A DNA stretch of 64,000 bases, taken from NCBI GenBank assembly GCA_026874595.1, contig JAPPUL010000073.1, positions 1,139,973 through 1,203,972 on the forward strand. Direction: 5' to 3'. Under the pieces are notes generated by a model. The model was not told where the DNA came from. It was given only the letters and a program-made list of their open reading frames with translations, and searched no databases. Positions 35,137 through 44,184 of this stretch are shown here, piece after piece. Position numbers and translations under genes: made by a program. Source of the DNA: Sipunculus nudus. Lineage: Eukaryota; Annelida; Sipuncula; Golfingiida; Sipunculidae. Each line of letters begins with the position of its first letter. Within the stretch, counting starts at the first letter, position 1.

Positions 35137-36399
35137 ATGCAACTAACAGGAATGCTTTGGGGGTCAAAGATACTAAAGTACGTGAACTACCCATGCTCTG
35201 AGGTGCTTGGCCCGGATGCAAGTGCAAAGGAGATAAAAGAGCTTATAAAGCGTCATAAGGAGATATTTATAAAGCCGTGTTTTCAAGGAGGGATAGGTAA
35301 GAAAGGGAAGGCAGGATTAATTGGACGTGCAGCTAATATAGAAGATGCCTTACGTGAGAAGGAGAGGTTATTTTTTGCAAAGCATGAGTTTTGCGGTAGG
35401 GAGGTTAAGGCCTATGGGGTAACCTACGAATCGGCAGTACCGACCAAGCACGAAGTCTACGTATCGATAATGGATAATACAGAATACCGAGCTCCGACGC
35501 TAACAATAACACACCACGGTGGTATAGATATAGAAGACTTACCCAAAGACAAACTAGTTAATATTCCTTTCGATCCTCTAACTGGCTTTAAAGGGTTCAT
35601 GGTGTCAAATGCGCTAATAAAGCTTGGGGCGCCAAAAGAGCTAATAAGTCCATTAGTTCAGCATTTACCTAAGTTATGGGATTTGTTGAATAATTATGGG
35701 ATGAATATGGTAGAGCTAAACCCAATAAGGATGCGTCAAGAAGGCAAACGTCTTATACCTGTAGCCTGCGATTTTAAATGTTCATTTGATATAGATGACC
35801 CGAATTGGACCCGACTTAAAATTCCATCATCAGCCTTTGCAAGCGACTATTCAGAGTTCGAGCAAGAGATAAACCAGCTACGAACCTATCAGGGTCAAAG
35901 TGATGTATTTGTAATAAACGACAAAGGGACAATAACGGCGATGACCTTTGGCGGAGGTGCAAATGCATTAGTAACTGAGCTTTTAGGAGAGCATGCAACA
36001 ATATCGTCTGACTTTGGGGGTAATCCGCCCTATGAAAAGATGAAGGAAGTGGCAAGAATATGTTATAAATACTGGTTACCACAAAGTAACGTTCTTTTTA
36101 TAATTGGAGGCAAGGCAAATAATACAGATATTTATGAAACTTTCCGTGCAATGGCTGATGCTCTGCGTGATTTTTTTCAAAAGGATAAAAAGCCTCTATA
36201 TGTGGTTATTGGGCGCGGCGGGCCAAATCTTATACGAGGGATGGACTACATGCGAAACACACTAGATGCACTAGGACTGCCTTACAAGATGTTTGGCTAC
36301 GACAGTGCGATGAGCGAGATAATAAACTATGCAAAGATGGCAGACGAATGGATGGCACAAGAAGGGCATAAGATGCTTGAGAAGTCGCTTGGACTATAA
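35137..36399 (+). CDS. aclB: ATP-citrate lyase, ATP-grasp/small subunit
   Basis: With AclA this enzyme cleaves citrate with ATP and CoA into acetyl-CoA and oxaloacetate, the key step of the reductive TCA cycle. The 420-residue subunit corresponds to the N-terminal half of animal ACLY. It has an ATP-grasp domain (EIFIKPCFQGGIGKKGKAG; NMVELNPIRM) and a succinyl-CoA-synthetase-beta-like domain (VINDKGTITAMTFGGGANAL; YVVIGRGGPNLIRGM). AGGAGG precedes the ATG by 9 nt. aclA follows after 36 bp. The gene order is that of Chlorobium-type aclBA. Confidence 0.93.
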   Translation: MQLTGMLWGSKILKYVNYPCSEVLGPDASAKEIKELIKRHKEIFIKPCFQGGIGKKGKAGLIGRAANIEDALREKERLFFAKHEFCGREVKAYGVTYESAVPTKHEVYVSIMDNTEYRAPTLTITHHGGIDIEDLPKDKLVNIPFDPLTGFKGFMVSNALIKLGAPKELISPLVQHLPKLWDLLNNYGMNMVELNPIRMRQEGKRLIPVACDFKCSFDIDDPNWTRLKIPSSAFASDYSEFEQEINQLRTYQGQSDVFVINDKGTITAMTFGGGANALVTELLGEHATISSDFGGNPPYEKMKEVARICYKYWLPQSNVLFIIGGKANNTDIYETFRAMADALRDFFQKDKKPLYVVIGRGGPNLIRGMDYMRNTLDALGLPYKMFGYDSAMSEIINYAKMADEWMAQEGHKMLEKSLGL

Positions 36400-36435
36400 A
36401 GAGCTTATATAAAAAAATGTTAATAGGAGGATATA

Positions 36436-39165
36436 ATGCATAAAAGAGGTATAAAAGAATTTGCTAAATATTACGTTGGTATAAACTCGCTTGAGGAACT
36501 TGCAACAAAAGAAGATAGAGTATGTGTGATGAACATAACAGGCAATGAAAGTCGGGGGGTAACGCCCATAAGCCATACCTTCTCAGGAGGGAATGTTGTA
36601 TTTGGCACAGCGCCCGGACGCACGGGACAAGTCGTAAAGACTAAAATAGGAGACATTCCTGTATACAATAATATAACAGAAGGGCTTAATGCAGGACACA
36701 AATTCAACGTAGCAGTAATCTACATGCCACCAAGTGGGGTTCGGGATGCAGTTGTTGAGGCGATACGAAATAATAAAGATGATCTAAAAAAGATAATAAT
36801 CCTAACAGAAAAGGTGTCGGTAAAAGATGCAAGGATAATAAGAGCGCTTGGACAAATGCATGGGGTAGATATTTTTGGTAGTAATTGCTTAGGATTAGCA
36901 GACTCACATAATAAAGTACGACTTGGCGGTGCACTTGGCGGCACAAATCCTGAGGAGTCGCTTCGTCCAGGCTCAGTTGCTATATATTCAAACTCAGGCA
37001 GTTTCACAACAACCATAGCCGGATACTTGCTTACAGATGGATGGGGTACTACAGCATCAGTATCAAGCGGAAAAGATGTATATATACATTACTCAGCCAA
37101 AGAATTTATACATGCCTTTAACAATGACAAAAGAAGCAAAGCCGCTGTAATGTATATCGAACCCGGAGGCTATTACGAATATGCTATAACACCTCAAAAA
37201 CCAGTTATAGCATGCGTTGTTGGGCGTTGGAAATCAAGACTAACAAAAGCGGTTGGACATGCAGGTTCTCTTGCGGGAGCTGGGGATGATGCTCTTTCCA
37301 AAGAAAAGTGGTTTATGCAGATCTTAGGTGTAGATGGATTATACACTCCTGAGAATCCGATATGCTCAAGTAAAGGAGCGGTTGTAACTAATATTTCCTA
37401 TATCCCTGAAGCTATGACAAAAGTTATGGCACTAAACGGTATAAAGCCGGATTTTGAACCACAAGGTGATTTATCAAGGAAAGCGTGGTTTGGGAACACT
37501 CAAGGTTTAAAGCTGCCGAAGGAACTTGATGTTCCTATTGTACGGGCAATTGAACCATATGATGAGCAAATAGATTATGTAAATAAACAAATAGGAACAT
37601 CGTTTCCCCGTCAAAGCCTAAAGGATACAAGTGGGGCTTCTAAAATGGATCCTGTAAGCCAAGTTACAACACTACACAATATATCGATATTAGACGCCTC
37701 AAAGCACAATTTTGAAGATAATGTATTAATGTCTATAACTAAACTATATCCAGAATGCGACAAAGAGAGAAAACTTATAAATGTAGCGCTAAATACTCAT
37801 GTCTATTTGGAGGGGAGTATAGAACTTAGGGCTTATGAACAGTCGCTTGAAAATGGTAATACTCCAAATACCGCCATCTTAAGTGCACTTGCCCTTGTGG
37901 GTCAAAAAAAGATAATGAAGGCTCAAAAGCTTACAGAACAGCTTATTAATTCATTTAAGCTTACAGGGCTTGAAGACCCGCTAAATTACGATGCAGAAAT
38001 ACTAAACAAAGCTCAAAGTTTAAAAGACACATCTGTCTTAAACGAGGAAGAAGCTGATCATTTGTCCGTTCTAATTCCAATAATGGAAAAAGCGCTTGAG
38101 GATGCAAATAGTATCTTTTATAAATTTGTAAAAGGAATTGCACAAAAAGAAGGAAAGAAGCTAACACGGGAACTGTTGCTTGGAATAATAACGCTAACAC
38201 TAGGCTGGAGGGCCCTGGCATTAAAGAAGTTATCTATAACAAGCCTTATAAATCTTCCTTGGTATTTTAAAATTTACGCAACACTAGTTGGAGTTAGTGC
38301 AGGGGAGAAGGCTCATCGAAACAAAGCGTTTGTAGGCGTGGATATTAAAGAGCTTGTAAAAGAATACACATTTGGACAAACGACGTTTATGGCAATGTCG
38401 CATAAAAAGCCGCTTGATGAGGAACTTTTCACGTTTAACGTACTTATGGGACTTGTAATAAGTAATGGTCCGGGGACAATATCCGGACAAGGAGCAAAAG
38501 GAGCAGTTAGCTCAGATGGCCCAGAAGATCCAAAAAGGGTACAAATAAACAAAGCGTTTTGTGGTTTTCTTACTCATACAGGTTTTGCACATGGAGGCAA
38601 TGGATATGAGGCAATGAACTTTTTAATTGGGCAGTTTAACAAAACGAATCTGGATGACCCTGGGAATAGGGATCATAATATAAACATAAAAAAGCTAGCA
38701 AACGACTATGCACTATCCTATAAAGGGTATAAGAAGAATCAAAAAGAGCTTGGAAATATAAGTTACGAGAAGGTGCCCTGTATAAATCATCCTGTGTTTA
38801 AGGGAAAAAGTGTAAATTACGATCCGCGGGAGGTATTTGTTCGGGAGTTATTTGAATCTAAGGGTACCTATAATATATTCCTAGATTTCTATCATGAACT
38901 TGTAAATGCGCTTTATAAGAACGGGGTATCGAAGGAAGTATACTGCGTAAATATCGATGCTGTTATAGCAGTAATACTGCTTAAGATATTCTGGAATGAG
39001 TTTAAAGCTGGTAAAGTAAATGAGAGACAACTAGAAAACAGTGCGTTCACAGCGTTTTTATATGGCCGCATGCTTGGTAGTGGTGCAGAGATAGATGATC
39101 ATATAAACCGCGGTCGGAATATGGATACCCGAACACCTGCAAGTCGTTGTTCTTTTGTAAACTGA
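36436..39165 (+). CDS. aclA: ATP-citrate lyase, large subunit (CoA-ligase + citrate-synthase-like), extended form
   Basis: Residues 1-330 are the CoA-binding/ligase part: FSGGNVVFGTAPGRTGQVVK, YSNSGSFTTTIAGYLLTDGWG, and VGHAGSLAGAGDDALSKEK near residue 275 with the expected phospho-histidine. Residues ~640-905 are citrate-synthase-like: LVISNGPGTISGQGAKGAVS, GFAHGGNGYEAMNFLIGQF, the NYDPREVFVRELF region and VNIDAVIAVILLKIF. Between them lies a ~250-residue helical region with little resemblance to the ~608-residue AclA of Chlorobium. At 909 residues it matches what I remember of alternative (type II) ATP-citrate lyases, such as in Magnetococcus. The usual DHGP in the citrate-synthase part reads SNGP. 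AGGAGG lies 6 nt before the ATG. Confidence 0.9.
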   Translation: MHKRGIKEFAKYYVGINSLEELATKEDRVCVMNITGNESRGVTPISHTFSGGNVVFGTAPGRTGQVVKTKIGDIPVYNNITEGLNAGHKFNVAVIYMPPSGVRDAVVEAIRNNKDDLKKIIILTEKVSVKDARIIRALGQMHGVDIFGSNCLGLADSHNKVRLGGALGGTNPEESLRPGSVAIYSNSGSFTTTIAGYLLTDGWGTTASVSSGKDVYIHYSAKEFIHAFNNDKRSKAAVMYIEPGGYYEYAITPQKPVIACVVGRWKSRLTKAVGHAGSLAGAGDDALSKEKWFMQILGVDGLYTPENPICSSKGAVVTNISYIPEAMTKVMALNGIKPDFEPQGDLSRKAWFGNTQGLKLPKELDVPIVRAIEPYDEQIDYVNKQIGTSFPRQSLKDTSGASKMDPVSQVTTLHNISILDASKHNFEDNVLMSITKLYPECDKERKLINVALNTHVYLEGSIELRAYEQSLENGNTPNTAILSALALVGQKKIMKAQKLTEQLINSFKLTGLEDPLNYDAEILNKAQSLKDTSVLNEEEADHLSVLIPIMEKALEDANSIFYKFVKGIAQKEGKKLTRELLLGIITLTLGWRALALKKLSITSLINLPWYFKIYATLVGVSAGEKAHRNKAFVGVDIKELVKEYTFGQTTFMAMSHKKPLDEELFTFNVLMGLVISNGPGTISGQGAKGAVSSDGPEDPKRVQINKAFCGFLTHTGFAHGGNGYEAMNFLIGQFNKTNLDDPGNRDHNINIKKLANDYALSYKGYKKNQKELGNISYEKVPCINHPVFKGKSVNYDPREVFVRELFESKGTYNIFLDFYHELVNALYKNGVSKEVYCVNIDAVIAVILLKIFWNEFKAGKVNERQLENSAFTAFLYGRMLGSGAEIDDHINRGRNMDTRTPASRCSFVN

Positions 39166-39585
39166 TATTTAGTTTTTAGTTTTTTAGTTTGTGAGATTTT
39201 ACAAATCTTTATAAAGCTAGAGGTTAAGCCTAAAAAGCTTAATCGCATTATTAGAGGTGTTAGTAGCAATAGTTTCAAGGGGACATTGTTTTATATCGGC
39301 AATGGCGCAAGCAGTATAGTGTAAATAAATTGGTAGTGGTGCAGAGATAGATGATCATATAAACCGCGGTCGGAATATGGACACACGAACACCTGCAAGT
39401 CGTTGTTCTTTTGTAAACTGATATTTAGTTTTTAGTTTTTTAGTTTGTGAGATTTTACAAATCTTTATAAAGCTAGAGGTTAAGCCTAAAAAGCTTAATC
39501 GCATTATTAGAGGTGTTAGTAGCAATAGTTTCAAGGGGACATTGTTTTATATCGGCAATGGCGCAAGCAGTATAGTGTAAATAAA
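39074..39585. repeat. 256-bp tandem duplication of the aclA/tatD 3' junction
   Basis: Copy 1 is 39074-39329 and copy 2 is 39330-39585, identical except at two bases (39126 t versus 39382 c; 39129 c versus 39385 a). Copy 1 holds the true aclA 3' end plus a dead fragment of the tatD 3' end (39217-39329, minus). Copy 2 holds a dead aclA 3' fragment (39330-39421) plus the true tatD 3' end. Both differences are at third codon positions of the aclA frame and are synonymous. Confidence 0.95.
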
Positions 39586-40252
39586 GAGGTGAATTAGTCT
39601 TACCTCTAACTGGTGCTGGAGCAAGATAGGGGGAGTCGGTTTCGATTAATAGTTTATTAAGCGGTACATGTTTAACGCTTTTTCGTATTATGTCGGATTT
39701 TTTATAAGTAACATTCCCTGCAAATGATATAAAGAGTCCTAAATCAAGAAAACGCTTAACAAAATCACTATCCCCTGAATAGCAATGCATAACACCAGAA
39801 GCGTTTAAGGGACTATGTTTTGCAAGTATTTTGTAAACATCATGGAAAGAGTCTCTAGTATGTACAATGATTGGTAACTTAAGCTCTTTTGCAAGAATAA
39901 CTTGATCCTCAAAAAGCTTAATTTGTTTTACTGGTGTTGCATAATTTCTAAAATAGTCAATGCCACACTCTCCAATTGCAACCACATTCTCATCACACGC
40001 TAGGCTAGTTAATGCTTTTTGCATATTAGCATTATATTGCTGTGCATACGATGGGTATAATCCTGCAGTATAAAAAACCTTATTATTAAGCTCAAATAAC
40101 TTTTTATTAAATAAATAAGAACTAAAATCAAGAGAAACATTAATAATAGCGTTAATATTATTGCTTAGATAATTCGAAATAGAATAAGATGCTTCATTTA
40201 TATTAGAATAAATGCAAAATATATGTGCATGAGAATCAATAAAAGTAGGCAT
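39473..40252 (-). CDS. tatD: TatD-family metal-dependent deoxyribonuclease
   Basis: This 259-residue TatD hydrolase has the metal site IDSHAHIF at the N-terminus, VVAIGECGIDYFRNYATP near residue 93, PIIVHTRDSFHDVY, GVMHCYSGD near residue 153 and LLIETDSPYLAP near residue 205. The family has 3'-5' exonuclease and DNA-repair-like activity. It is the only minus-strand gene in a plus-strand block and has a T-rich coding strand, the mirror of plus genes in minus blocks. Its 3' end lies in the second copy of the 256-bp duplication. Confidence 0.93.
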   Translation of the reverse strand: MPTFIDSHAHIFCIYSNINEASYSISNYLSNNINAIINVSLDFSSYLFNKKLFELNNKVFYTAGLYPSYAQQYNANMQKALTSLACDENVVAIGECGIDYFRNYATPVKQIKLFEDQVILAKELKLPIIVHTRDSFHDVYKILAKHSPLNASGVMHCYSGDSDFVKRFLDLGLFISFAGNVTYKKSDIIRKSVKHVPLNKLLIETDSPYLAPAPVRGKTNSPLYLHYTACAIADIKQCPLETIATNTSNNAIKLFRLNL

Positions 40253-40439
40253 AACGATTTTTTTTAAAAAATATATAAAAAAAACAAGCTATATTGACCA
40301 TAAATAATATAAATTTATTTATATCTAAACTACTAGTTAAGTCAGTCAACGTAACTTTATTATATATTGTATTATAGTTTGGATATACTAAATTTTAAAG
40401 ATGATATTCAACTAGGATATAGGCATAGGACATAAGCAA

Positions 40440-41516
40440 GTGGAAGAAAAATATACAGATAGTAGTAAAAATAGTAAAAAGGGTTTTTTAAAAGGGTGTA
40501 AAAAAGCTATTAAAAAGCTATTTCAATATATAAGGGAGAAGGGCAGAGAATATATTACGATAATGCTTATACCACACTCAGAAGAAAAAATATTTAACTT
40601 TAGAATTTCCAACTTTGTATTGTTTTTTTTCTTCACACTCATATTACTGCTTACAATAGGTGGCTCATACTTTTTTGTTGATAGAGGAACTAAAGAACAA
40701 GAGTTAATAAGCTTAACCGATGAGTATTTAAAACGTTCATCAGATTTAAGAAGCTTTGTAGAACTTGTTTCAGATCTAAAGGACAGAACTGGTAAACTCT
40801 CAACCTCGCTAGATACACTTCAAAAACTAACAGGCGGTGAGAGCAATTTGCTTGAGCTTGTTCAAAACCGAGGAGTTGGCGGGCCTGAATCAACAAAGGA
40901 ATACGCATTATATAACAAAAAAGAATTACAAAAAAATACTTTAGATAATAAAGCTCAGGGGCAATCTCAGCATGTGCAAGAGATAGAAGATTTTATCTTA
41001 GTTAATAAAAAGCTTGGTTTTGCAGAAGACAAAGTAAGAAATATATCAAGCTTATTAAAAGGATATAGAACTCTATTAAATGACATGCCTTCAATATTCC
41101 CTGTACTTGGAAGCCGTATAGGCCGGGGGATAATGACGTCAGGCTTTGGCTGGAGACGAGATCCATTTACCCACAAAATGGCTCAACATTATGGAATAGA
41201 TATTCATAACATAACTGGAACTCCAGTACTTGCAACTGGAAATGGGCAAGTGGTACGTATGGGTTACTCAAAGACTATGGGTTTATATGTAACACTAGAA
41301 CATAAGCTTGGCTTTAGTACAAGATATTTACATTTATCAAAGATAATTGTTCAGCAAGGGGATGAGGTTAGAAAGGGGCAGATAATTGGTCATCTTGGAA
41401 ATACTGGGCGCTCAACAGGCCCACATTTACATTATGAAGTTAGGGTAAATAAAGTTCCGATAAACCCATATCCTTTCATAAGTCTTGATAGATTTGAAAA
41501 TCTAAGCCATAGATAA
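40440..41516 (+). CDS. M23 family peptidase (LytM domain) with N-terminal membrane anchor
   Basis: This 358-residue protein has a basic cytoplasmic start, then YITIMLIPHSEEKIFNFRIS, a membrane helix (~residues 59-82) and a coiled-coil-like periplasmic region. The C-terminal LytM/M23 domain is complete: GFGWRRDPFTHKMAQHYGID with the H-x3-D zinc ligands, RYLHLSKI and TGRSTGPHLHYEV with the HxH pair. It should be an active peptidoglycan endopeptidase. The start is GTG at 40440. The bactofilin gene follows ~200 bp later, a pairing known to control cell shape in spirochaetes and others. A 13-bp duplication follows its stop. Confidence 0.9.
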   Translation: MEEKYTDSSKNSKKGFLKGCKKAIKKLFQYIREKGREYITIMLIPHSEEKIFNFRISNFVLFFFFTLILLLTIGGSYFFVDRGTKEQELISLTDEYLKRSSDLRSFVELVSDLKDRTGKLSTSLDTLQKLTGGESNLLELVQNRGVGGPESTKEYALYNKKELQKNTLDNKAQGQSQHVQEIEDFILVNKKLGFAEDKVRNISSLLKGYRTLLNDMPSIFPVLGSRIGRGIMTSGFGWRRDPFTHKMAQHYGIDIHNITGTPVLATGNGQVVRMGYSKTMGLYVTLEHKLGFSTRYLHLSKIIVQQGDEVRKGQIIGHLGNTGRSTGPHLHYEVRVNKVPINPYPFISLDRFENLSHR

Positions 41517-41542
41517 GTGGAGAAATTATGTGGAGAAATTAT
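41517..41542. repeat. 13-bp tandem duplication right after M23 gene
   Basis: gtggagaaattat is repeated at 41517-41529 and 41530-41542, starting with the base after the M23 stop codon. Confidence 0.85.
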
Positions 41543-41713
41543 AAATAATACTTTTTCAGTACGATGATGATTAGTAGCTATTTGGCAAATGAAGGCTAAA
41601 ACAAAAAGCTGTATTAAAAGATATATCCAATTGAATAGGTAATCGCATTTGCTGTGGATTAATGAAAAATTAGATGCATATAAAATAAAGTTAGCTAAAG
41701 AAGGAGTTAAGAA

Positions 41714-42127
41714 ATGGCGGGCGGTAACACTGGTGGAGAATCAATAGATAGTATAATAGGAGCTGGCAATCATTTTAAGGGAGAGTTTAAGTTAAATGGA
41801 GCACTTAGAGTAGATGGGGTAATAGAAGGAATATTGCTAACAAATAGCCGTATACATATAAGTAAGCTTGGGAGAGGAAAAGGAAAAATATCTGCAAAGA
41901 GTATAGAGATTGGTGGGGAGTTTGAGGGTGAGCTTGAGGCAAGTAATAATGTTATTATCAAATCCACTGCCTTTGTTACAGCAAATATAACATCTGCCTT
42001 ACTAGTTATAGAAGACGGCGCATATTTTTCAGGACGCTGCGATATAAATCCTACAAACCTTGAAAAAGTCGTGAAAACCACAAATATGATGGAGCTTGAA
42101 ACAAGTGAAGATTTGCTTATAAAATAG
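41714..42127 (+). CDS. Bactofilin
   Basis: This 137-residue polymer-forming cytoskeletal protein is a bactofilin. It shows the beta-helix pattern with periodic hydrophobics: SIIGAGNHFKGEFKLNGALRVDGVIEG, KISAKSIEIGGEFEGELEASN and FVTANITSALLVIEDGAYFSG. Bactofilins scaffold cell-wall enzymes at the inner membrane; the upstream M23 peptidase is the likely partner. AAGGAG lies 8 nt before the ATG. Downstream YaaR-like and RicT genes follow at 24 and 47 bp, making a probable operon. Confidence 0.9.
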   Translation: MAGGNTGGESIDSIIGAGNHFKGEFKLNGALRVDGVIEGILLTNSRIHISKLGRGKGKISAKSIEIGGEFEGELEASNNVIIKSTAFVTANITSALLVIEDGAYFSGRCDINPTNLEKVVKTTNMMELETSEDLLIK

Positions 42128-42151
42128 CTAAATCTTTAAATAGACTAATAT

Positions 42152-42595
42152 ATGAAGATAGGATATGCAAAAAATAGATTAGTGGAAGGGAATGTAACAA
42201 AAAACAGCGTTAAGTCCTTAAATCAAGATTCTATAAATAATAAGTCTATATTTAAAAGCACCCTAAATCATGAATATAAAACATATATAAAAGCCGAGAT
42301 AGAAGAATATATAAAAGAGATACATGAATACGGTAAACACTTTATAGCAAATCCTTCCTATGACAATTTACTTTTATACAAAAACCACATAAAATCATTT
42401 TTTAGCTACGCCAACTCCTCAAGCTACAAAATAAAAGATATATATGGTGCTAAAATGGATTATAAAATAGTTATACTTATTAATAAGAAACTAGAAGAAC
42501 TAACAACCAAAGTACTTCAAAAAGAAAAAGAAGGTATGGATTTGCTTGAAAGTATTAATGAGATTAAAGGTTTGTTAGTAAATTTCTTAATGTAA
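42152..42595 (+). CDS. YaaR-like (DUF327) protein
   Basis: This 147-residue helical protein matches the DUF327 pattern: FIANPSYDNLLLYKNHIKSFF, SYKIKDIYGAKMDYKIVILINKKLEEL and a C-terminal ESINEIKGLLVNFLM. The family is found in Firmicutes and spirochaetes and has no settled role. Its place between bactofilin and RicT supports conserved operon membership. No membrane segment is present. Confidence 0.78.
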   Translation: MKIGYAKNRLVEGNVTKNSVKSLNQDSINNKSIFKSTLNHEYKTYIKAEIEEYIKEIHEYGKHFIANPSYDNLLLYKNHIKSFFSYANSSSYKIKDIYGAKMDYKIVILINKKLEELTTKVLQKEKEGMDLLESINEIKGLLVNFLM

Positions 42596-42642
42596 ATTTT
42601 AATGTAGGGGTGAATTGACTTTAGAAAGATGATAATATTTAT

Positions 42643-43410
42643 ATGATAAAGTATGTAAAAGCACGTACAGAGTTTAACCAAAGTACTATACTATATAGCT
42701 ATACGGAAGATTTTAGGTTTGCCCCAAACGATGATTATGTTTTACAAACACGTTTTGGTTCAACTATTGGACAAATAGCTTTAGATTCTATTGCGTTGGA
42801 TGAGGATAAGACTCATGATGTAAATAAGGTCTTATACAAAGCCCAAGAGAAGGATTTTGAGGCATACCAAAACTGTAAAGACAAAGCTTTTGACGCTTTT
42901 AATATTACAAAAGAACAAATTATAAAACATAATCTTCCTATGAAGTTAATAAACTCGCACTACTTTATTGATACTAATACCGTGTTATTTAACTTTAGCG
43001 CAGAAACGCGGCTTGATTTTAGAGAACTTGTAAGAACACTTGCTTCTATATTTAAGACTAGAATAGAGCTAAGGCAGATTGGTAAACGTGATGAGGCCGC
43101 TTTACTTGGAGGACATGGTATATGCGGCAAAGAGCTTTGTTGTCGACAATCTGGTTTGACACATTTTACTCAACAAACACTTGGAGCAAGTTCTAACCAA
43201 AATACTCCCGCTTCCAATACTCATAAACTTGTTGGACTTTGTGATCGAGTAATGTGTTGTTGCAGCTATGAAGTAAACCCAAAACCATATTCAAACCCCT
43301 GTCAAGAACAAGAACAACAAAATAGTAAACCTTTTAAACGATGTGACTCTTGTGTAAATACTTTGTGTACGCATTTTATAGAGCAATCTAAAATATCCAC
43401 CAATATTTAA
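42643..43410 (+). CDS. ricT: PSP1-domain protein, RicT-like
   Basis: This 255-residue protein has the PSP1 core. LDFRELVRTLASIFKTRIELRQIGKRDEAALLGGHG leads to the Fe-S-binding cysteine cluster CGKELCC near residue 165. More cysteines lie at VMCCCSYEV and RCDSCVNTLC. In Bacillus, RicT with RicA/RicF binds Fe-S clusters and directs RNase Y mRNA processing. The extra C-terminal cysteines are unusual and may bind another metal or cluster. The RicA/RicF partners are not in the window. An 11-bp duplication follows the stop. Confidence 0.85.
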   Translation: MIKYVKARTEFNQSTILYSYTEDFRFAPNDDYVLQTRFGSTIGQIALDSIALDEDKTHDVNKVLYKAQEKDFEAYQNCKDKAFDAFNITKEQIIKHNLPMKLINSHYFIDTNTVLFNFSAETRLDFRELVRTLASIFKTRIELRQIGKRDEAALLGGHGICGKELCCRQSGLTHFTQQTLGASSNQNTPASNTHKLVGLCDRVMCCCSYEVNPKPYSNPCQEQEQQNSKPFKRCDSCVNTLCTHFIEQSKISTNI

Positions 43411-43414
43411 TATA

Positions 43415-43436
43415 TTCTATACTATTTCTATACTAT
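43415..43436. repeat. 11-bp tandem duplication between ricT and rnc
   Basis: ttctatactat occurs at 43415-43425 and 43426-43436 in the 49-bp gap between the convergent ricT and rnc genes. No hairpin terminator is evident there. Confidence 0.8.
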
Positions 43437-43459
43437 ATTTTATCCTGTCTTTTGAATCT

Positions 43460-44152
43460 CTATATACTATTTAATGTATTGCGTGCCGCATCCTGTTGGG
43501 CATCCCGTTTACTCTTACCATACCCTTTAGCAAAACTCTCGCCCTTAACTCGTACCTCAACGCAAAATAGCTTCTTGTGATCAGGCCCTTCCTCCCATAT
43601 TGTCGCATAGGTTGGACAGATTTTATAGAGCTCTTGTATTTGATGTTGTAAAAGCGTTTTATAATCACGCCTATGACTCTCTTTATAAGCCTTTTTAACT
43701 TCTTCTTCTATATACGGTAATATAAAGTTTCGTGTCTTTTCAAGTCCTGAATCTATATAATATGCTCCTATTAATGCTTCTACCGTGTCTTCTAAAAGAG
43801 CATCTCGATTTACACCGTCTGATAGCTTCTCCCCCCTTCCAAGCAATATATACGGGCCAATTGATAGCTTCCTACCCAATTGTGCCAAGCTATATTCACT
43901 TACCACAACTGCCTTAATTCGCGAAAGCTCTCCTTCTCTATCTTCGTAATTTTTATACAAATATTCACTCACTATTAAGCCTAGTACCGAATCTCCCAAA
44001 AGCTCAAGCCGTTCATTACTATCTGTTTCATCTTTATGCTCATTTACATACGAACTGTGCATTAATGCTTTATTTAATAACTTTATGTCTTGAAAACATA
44101 TTCCGAGTGTCTCTTGCAGCTTCCTTAATTCATTTTGCCTAGTACTTTCCAA
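43460..44152 (-). CDS. rnc: Ribonuclease III
   Basis: This 230-residue RNase III cleaves double-stranded RNA in rRNA and mRNA processing. The signature NERLELLGDSVLGLIVSEYL lies near residue 45, the second metal site EDTVEALIGAYYIDSG near residue 115, and the C-terminal double-stranded RNA-binding domain ends FAKGYGKSKRDAQQDAARNTL. It follows fabF by 32 bp, the usual place for rnc in fab clusters. Confidence 0.95.
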   Translation of the reverse strand: MESTRQNELRKLQETLGICFQDIKLLNKALMHSSYVNEHKDETDSNERLELLGDSVLGLIVSEYLYKNYEDREGELSRIKAVVVSEYSLAQLGRKLSIGPYILLGRGEKLSDGVNRDALLEDTVEALIGAYYIDSGLEKTRNFILPYIEEEVKKAYKESHRRDYKTLLQHQIQELYKICPTYATIWEEGPDHKKLFCVEVRVKGESFAKGYGKSKRDAQQDAARNTLNSI

Positions 44153-44184
44153 CCCTATATTCTTCTCCTTATTTTATTTGTCTT

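Noticed and set aside
39217-39329. Second tatD gene
   Set aside because: It is only the last ~37 codons of tatD, copied by the 256-bp duplication, with no start.
39330-39421. Second aclA 3' coding piece
   Set aside because: A fragment of the duplication without start or ribosome-binding site.
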